64,000 nucleotides of DNA from Oceanimonas marisflavi (GTDB taxonomy: Bacteria; Pseudomonadota; Gammaproteobacteria; Enterobacterales; Aeromonadaceae): positions 273,000-336,999 of the forward strand of contig NZ_QAGM01000001.1 in the NCBI RefSeq assembly GCF_003049725.1. The letters are read 5' to 3'. Position 1 is the stretch's first letter, and every line of letters starts with the position of its first letter. Under the pieces are notes generated by a model. It did no database searches, was not told the origin of the DNA, and saw nothing but the letters and a program-made list of their open reading frames with translations. This document shows positions 61,364 to 64,000 of the stretch, one piece after another. Made by a program: the position numbers and the translations under genes.

Positions 61364-61400
61364 CTGCATCAACTGCGACATGTGCGAGATATACATATAA
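61341..61400 (+). pseudogene. yfhL: YfhL-type 4Fe-4S ferredoxin, 5' remnant
   Basis: The frame reads MALLIKDNCINCDMCEIYI then TAA. The first 16 residues match the start of YfhL ferredoxins (MALLI..CINCDMCEPECPN), including the first CxxCxxC. After GAG the match stops and the DNA becomes AT-rich. The remaining cysteines (full protein about 83-86 residues) are lost, so no complete cluster can form. The ATG overlaps trhP by 23 bases. I read this as disruption by inserted DNA; the 3' part may lie beyond the window. Confidence 0.75.
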
Positions 61401-61641
61401 GTAATTGAATTTAAAGTTTTTATTGAAAAACCTGTGAAAAACATGAGAATTTTATTCATGGTTTTTAACTACAAAAACTGATTAATTAATAGCCTAAGGC
61501 TATCTCAGCCAAGGTGGTTCCCAGACGAGCGCCTTGGCTTTCCTCATCTAGACCCGTCTCCCTCTCTCCATAGCCTGCCCTCAACGCCTTATTTATTGTA
61601 AGATCCACCGCCTTTCTATTAACAACAACAAAAATAGCATT

Positions 61642-63651
61642 ATGACAACTTTGAGCACTAAGCCTCCCTCCTTTCGCAGGGACATAAATGGCCTACGGGC
61701 ATGGGCCGTTGTGGCCGTCATTCTCTATCACTTTGGAATACCGGGGTTCGATGGGGGGTTTGTCGGGGTAGATATTTTTTTCGTCATCTCAGGCTTCCTG
61801 ATGACCGGCATAATAATAGGAGGAATAGAGCATTCGGGGGGGGGTAATAGATTTAGCCTATTAAATTTTTATCTCGCCAGAGCTCGCCGGATTGTTCCTG
61901 CACTGCTGGTGCTATGCACGGTTCTGCTCATTCTTGGCTGGTTCTGGTTACCCGCAACAGACTACAGAGCGCTGGGGTTTCATATCTTCAGTGCCTTGGG
62001 ATTTGTCTCCAACATCAAGTTCTGGAAGGAAGCCGGCTATTTTGATGCTGCTTCCCATGAAAAATGGCTACTGCACACATGGTCGCTGTCTGTAGAGTGG
62101 CAGTTTTACATTATTTTGCCTCTGGTACTGCTTCTGCTGTGGAAGCTTCGCCCCAGCCGTAACTTCATTATTGGTATGATGGCCGTCGGCTTTATGCTCT
62201 CACTGGGCCTGTCAATCGTACTATCTCCAATCAAGGCAAGTGCAGCTTTTTATCTGCTGCCCACTCGCGCGTGGGAAATGTTGGCAGGTGGATTAGTATA
62301 TCTTCTGGCAGACAGGATAAGATTTTCTTACATCCAGAGTAAATCGCTCGAAGCTATCGGTTTTCTTCTTCTGCTGTACTCTATCTTTTTCTTAACCACT
62401 GCGGCTGTCTGGCCCGGTTATCTCGCTTTGCTGCCTGTAATTGGTACTGCTTTAGTACTCTTGGCTAATCAGGAATCAAAGCTGACTGCAACGCAACCTG
62501 CTCAGTGGCTGGGGAATATCTCTTACTCCCTGTACCTGTGGCACTGGCCCTTTGCTGTTGCGCTAAACTATGCAGGATTGCAGCAAAACCTGTTTGCGAT
62601 AGCTATTGCCCTTCTCTTGACGCTGGTATCCGGCTACGCCTCCTACAGGCTAGTAGAAAAGCCTGTTCGCTTCCACCTGAACAAGGTAAGTCTTAAGCCT
62701 AGTATTATTGGCTTTGCTGTGGTGGTTCTGGCAGTAGCGCTGCCCGGATTGGCGGTAAGGCTACAGGATGGAGTTCCCGGGCGTCTTCCTCATGTTGATG
62801 CCATCTTCAATGAGGCTAATAACAGAAATCCTCGAATGGCTGAATGTCACGTTTCAGGCTCTAAACCTATTCCAGAGTGTACTTATGGTGGGAATAAACT
62901 CGGAGCAATTGTAATTGGTGATAGCCATGCGGCTTCTTTTGTTCGCACAATAGAAAAGGCTTTGCCCTCAAATGATCTCAATGTTCTCGACTGGACATTA
63001 AGCTCTTGCCCAACAATAGTAGGTTTCAAAGACAAAAAAGACCAAAGTTATCGTTGCGGTGATTTTGTTGACTCAGCAGTTAAAAGACTATCTAAAGAAA
63101 AAAGTGATACACCTGTTTTTATTATTAACAGAACGTCTGGATATATTGAAGGCCCCAATGAGCCAGATAGAAGCCTTGAGATAGAAAATCCCAATAGATA
63201 TATCACATCACCTCATGAAAAAAGAGATGATGAATTTTACAATGAAATCACTCAAGGGATAATAGAAACTGCATGCCTTATCGCTGAAAGCAATCCAACA
63301 TTTATGTTAAGGCCTATCCCTGAGCTAAAGATAAATGTCCCTAAAACAATGGGAAGCAACCTACTGTTATATGGAAATCCCTCTAGAGTATCTATCGATA
63401 TAAATGAATACTATGATAGGAATAAAAGAGCAATTGAAGCTCAAAACACAGCTGCCAAAAATTGTGGAATTAAAATTTTAGATCCACTTCCTTATTTATG
63501 TGATGAACATTTTTGTTACGGTGACAATGGTGGAAAACCAATTTACTATGATGACGACCATCTAAATGAACGAGGTGGACAACTTCTGATGCCTATATTT
63601 GAAGAAGTATTCAAAGAACGAAAAACTGAAGCAACCTTGGCTAGTAAATAA
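61642..63651 (+). CDS. acyltransferase 3 / SGNH O-acyltransferase (OafA-like)
   Basis: An integral membrane O-acyltransferase that probably acetylates O-antigen or another surface glycan. The N-terminal acyltransferase-3 domain has RRDINGLRAWAVVAVILYHF, GGFVGVDIFFVISGFLMTG, YLARARRIVPALLVL and HTWSLSVEWQFYIILPLVLL, with about 10 helices to residue 370. A C-terminal SGNH domain has the nucleophile Ser428 in VIGDSHAASF and DDDHLNERGG with Asp637 and His640. It has 669 residues. A run of nine G at codons 65-68 is a likely slippage site. GC content falls further in the SGNH half. Confidence 0.88.
   Translation: MTTLSTKPPSFRRDINGLRAWAVVAVILYHFGIPGFDGGFVGVDIFFVISGFLMTGIIIGGIEHSGGGNRFSLLNFYLARARRIVPALLVLCTVLLILGWFWLPATDYRALGFHIFSALGFVSNIKFWKEAGYFDAASHEKWLLHTWSLSVEWQFYIILPLVLLLLWKLRPSRNFIIGMMAVGFMLSLGLSIVLSPIKASAAFYLLPTRAWEMLAGGLVYLLADRIRFSYIQSKSLEAIGFLLLLYSIFFLTTAAVWPGYLALLPVIGTALVLLANQESKLTATQPAQWLGNISYSLYLWHWPFAVALNYAGLQQNLFAIAIALLLTLVSGYASYRLVEKPVRFHLNKVSLKPSIIGFAVVVLAVALPGLAVRLQDGVPGRLPHVDAIFNEANNRNPRMAECHVSGSKPIPECTYGGNKLGAIVIGDSHAASFVRTIEKALPSNDLNVLDWTLSSCPTIVGFKDKKDQSYRCGDFVDSAVKRLSKEKSDTPVFIINRTSGYIEGPNEPDRSLEIENPNRYITSPHEKRDDEFYNEITQGIIETACLIAESNPTFMLRPIPELKINVPKTMGSNLLLYGNPSRVSIDINEYYDRNKRAIEAQNTAAKNCGIKILDPLPYLCDEHFCYGDNGGKPIYYDDDHLNERGGQLLMPIFEEVFKERKTEATLASK
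61836..61844 (+). repeat. G9 homopolymer in the acyltransferase coding region
   Basis: Nine consecutive G encode the end of Ser and Gly-Gly-Gly (EHSGGGNRF). Gain or loss of one base would shift the frame near residue 67 and remove nearly the whole enzyme. Confidence 0.9.
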
Positions 63652-63666
63652 AAATATCATATAAAA

Positions 63667-63689
63667 AGGGGCAGCATCATGCTGCCCCT
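63667..63689. terminator. bidirectional terminator after the acyltransferase
   Basis: AGGGGCAGCAT and ATGCTGCCCCT, an 11-bp palindrome around C, flanked by AAAAA and TATATTT. It separates the convergent acyltransferase and the last gene. Confidence 0.8.
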
Positions 63690-63694
63690 ATATT

Positions 63695-64000
63695 TCAGAA
63701 TGGAAGTTCTTCTTCAGGTTCATCAAAACTTAAATTATTACCAACCTTAAAATCAAAATCCAACTGCTCTTCCTTTCTCTTTTCATAAACATCCTTTGCG
63801 TCTTGAGCCTCTCCTTTCCTTTTATGGAAGCTCTCAGCAACAACATCAAACTCAAGCTTGTAAATTTTTGGCCTGTTAGTGTCTCTACACCTCATTTTTA
63901 TCGTATTTACACCAACATTAATAAACTGAGTTTTATTTATTTCATTTAAAGCTGTTTTCAAAATTTTAGCGTTAAAGTCTCTGAAGTTGATATCACAACT
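63695..64000 (-). CDS. hypothetical island protein with acidic SSB-like C-terminal tail, partial
   Basis: The frame stays open to the window edge (the last 101 residues or more are visible), so the N-terminus is missing; an internal TTG is not needed as a start. I do not recognise the family. Visible features: a basic region (IKMRCRDTNRPKIYKLEFDV), a Lys/Glu-rich helix (FHKRKGEAQDAKDVYEKRKE) and the tail SFDEPEEELPF. An acidic tail ending in Pro-Phe is typical of SSB proteins (DDDIPF) that recruit partners. A single-stranded DNA-binding or DNA-metabolism role is only a suggestion. Confidence 0.5.
   Translation of the reverse strand, partial: SCDINFRDFNAKILKTALNEINKTQFINVGVNTIKMRCRDTNRPKIYKLEFDVVAESFHKRKGEAQDAKDVYEKRKEEQLDFDFKVGNNLSFDEPEEELPF

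Larger units (their letters stand above)
61389..64000. other. left end of a probable genomic island
   Basis: Base composition and codon use change abruptly inside the broken ferredoxin, from GC-rich to AT-rich. Content is a surface-modifying acyltransferase and a protein with a phage/SSB-like tail, neither related to the core genes before it. A hairpin AGCCAAGG...CCTTGGCT lies at 61507-61539 in the 241-base gap before the acyltransferase; that gap has no other gene. No integrase, transposase or terminal repeat is seen within the window. Confidence 0.6.

Noticed and set aside
61380-61410. Possible dif/XerCD-like site at the island edge
   Set aside because: TGTGCGAGATATACATATAA shares the GTGCG start and an AT-rich centre with dif, but the XerD arm does not match. 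Too weak to call.

Overview
The window is 64 kb of a GC-rich gammaproteobacterial chromosome. It carries Gram-negative envelope machinery (Bam, lipid A, RseP), the ANDENYALAA tmRNA tag, and the gammaproteobacterial blocks rluE-nudJ-mnmA-hflD-purB and rpsB-tsf-pyrH-frr-uppS-cdsA-dxr-rseP-bamA-skp-lpxD-fabZ-lpxA-lpxB-rnhB-dnaE-accA. Protein resemblance and the long PstA/PstC forms suggest a marine or brackish genus near Aeromonadales (Oceanimonas, Zobellella or Oceanisphaera type). That placement is an inference from memory, not a search result.

Layout. 1-6.2 kb: recN (5' end cut by the window), udp, bamE, rnfH-ratA, smpB with ssrA (tmRNA) directly downstream, and a patatin-like lipase. 6.2-26.9 kb, minus strand: one long housekeeping block running from rpsB through translation factors, isoprenoid and phospholipid synthesis, outer-membrane assembly and lipid A synthesis to dnaE, accA and tilS. 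27.1-34.5 kb, plus strand: map, rluE-nudJ, mnmA-hflD-purB and aceK. 34.5-44 kb: rraA, arcA with an FNR-type site upstream, the glycolytic set epd-pgk-fbaA, an undescribed 55-residue ORF, a YcaD-like MFS protein and malate synthase G. 44.3-57.7 kb: the phosphate regulon phoB-phoR-pstS and pstC-pstA-pstB-phoU, all on the minus strand and with Pho boxes at phoB, pstS and pstC. Between its two halves lie an arsenate-detoxification pair (GAPDH plus ArsJ), two enzymes (tadA, a GNAT), a GcvR-like ACT protein and tRNA-Pro(GGG). 57.7-61.4 kb: a GNAT, rdgC, a YgiW-like OB-fold protein and trhP. From about 61.39 kb the composition turns AT-rich. The YfhL-type ferredoxin gene that overlaps the end of trhP breaks off after 16 codons, and the rest of the window (an O-acyltransferase with a G9 tract and the end of a protein with an SSB-like acidic tail) looks like an acquired island.

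How the genes act together. The phosphate cluster links uptake (PstSCAB), sensing (PhoU/PhoR) and transcription (PhoB) with a way to dispose of arsenate, which enters through phosphate transporters. GAPDH can make 1-arseno-3-phosphoglycerate and ArsJ exports it. SmpB and tmRNA form the ribosome-rescue pair. The lpx, bam, skp, rseP and cdsA genes are co-oriented for envelope building.

Non-coding structure is unusually rich. Five copies of a palindromic GGAGCGC...GCGCTCC repeat sit next to gene ends, and two of them supply the last eight residues and stop codon of unrelated proteins (TilS and an MFS protein). A second family of GTGAGGGG/CCCCTCAC hairpins lies inside otherwise tight operons (skp-bamA, frr-pyrH) and at the end of aceK. 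The most novel leads are these repeats, the broken ferredoxin at the island edge and the G9 tract in the acyltransferase.
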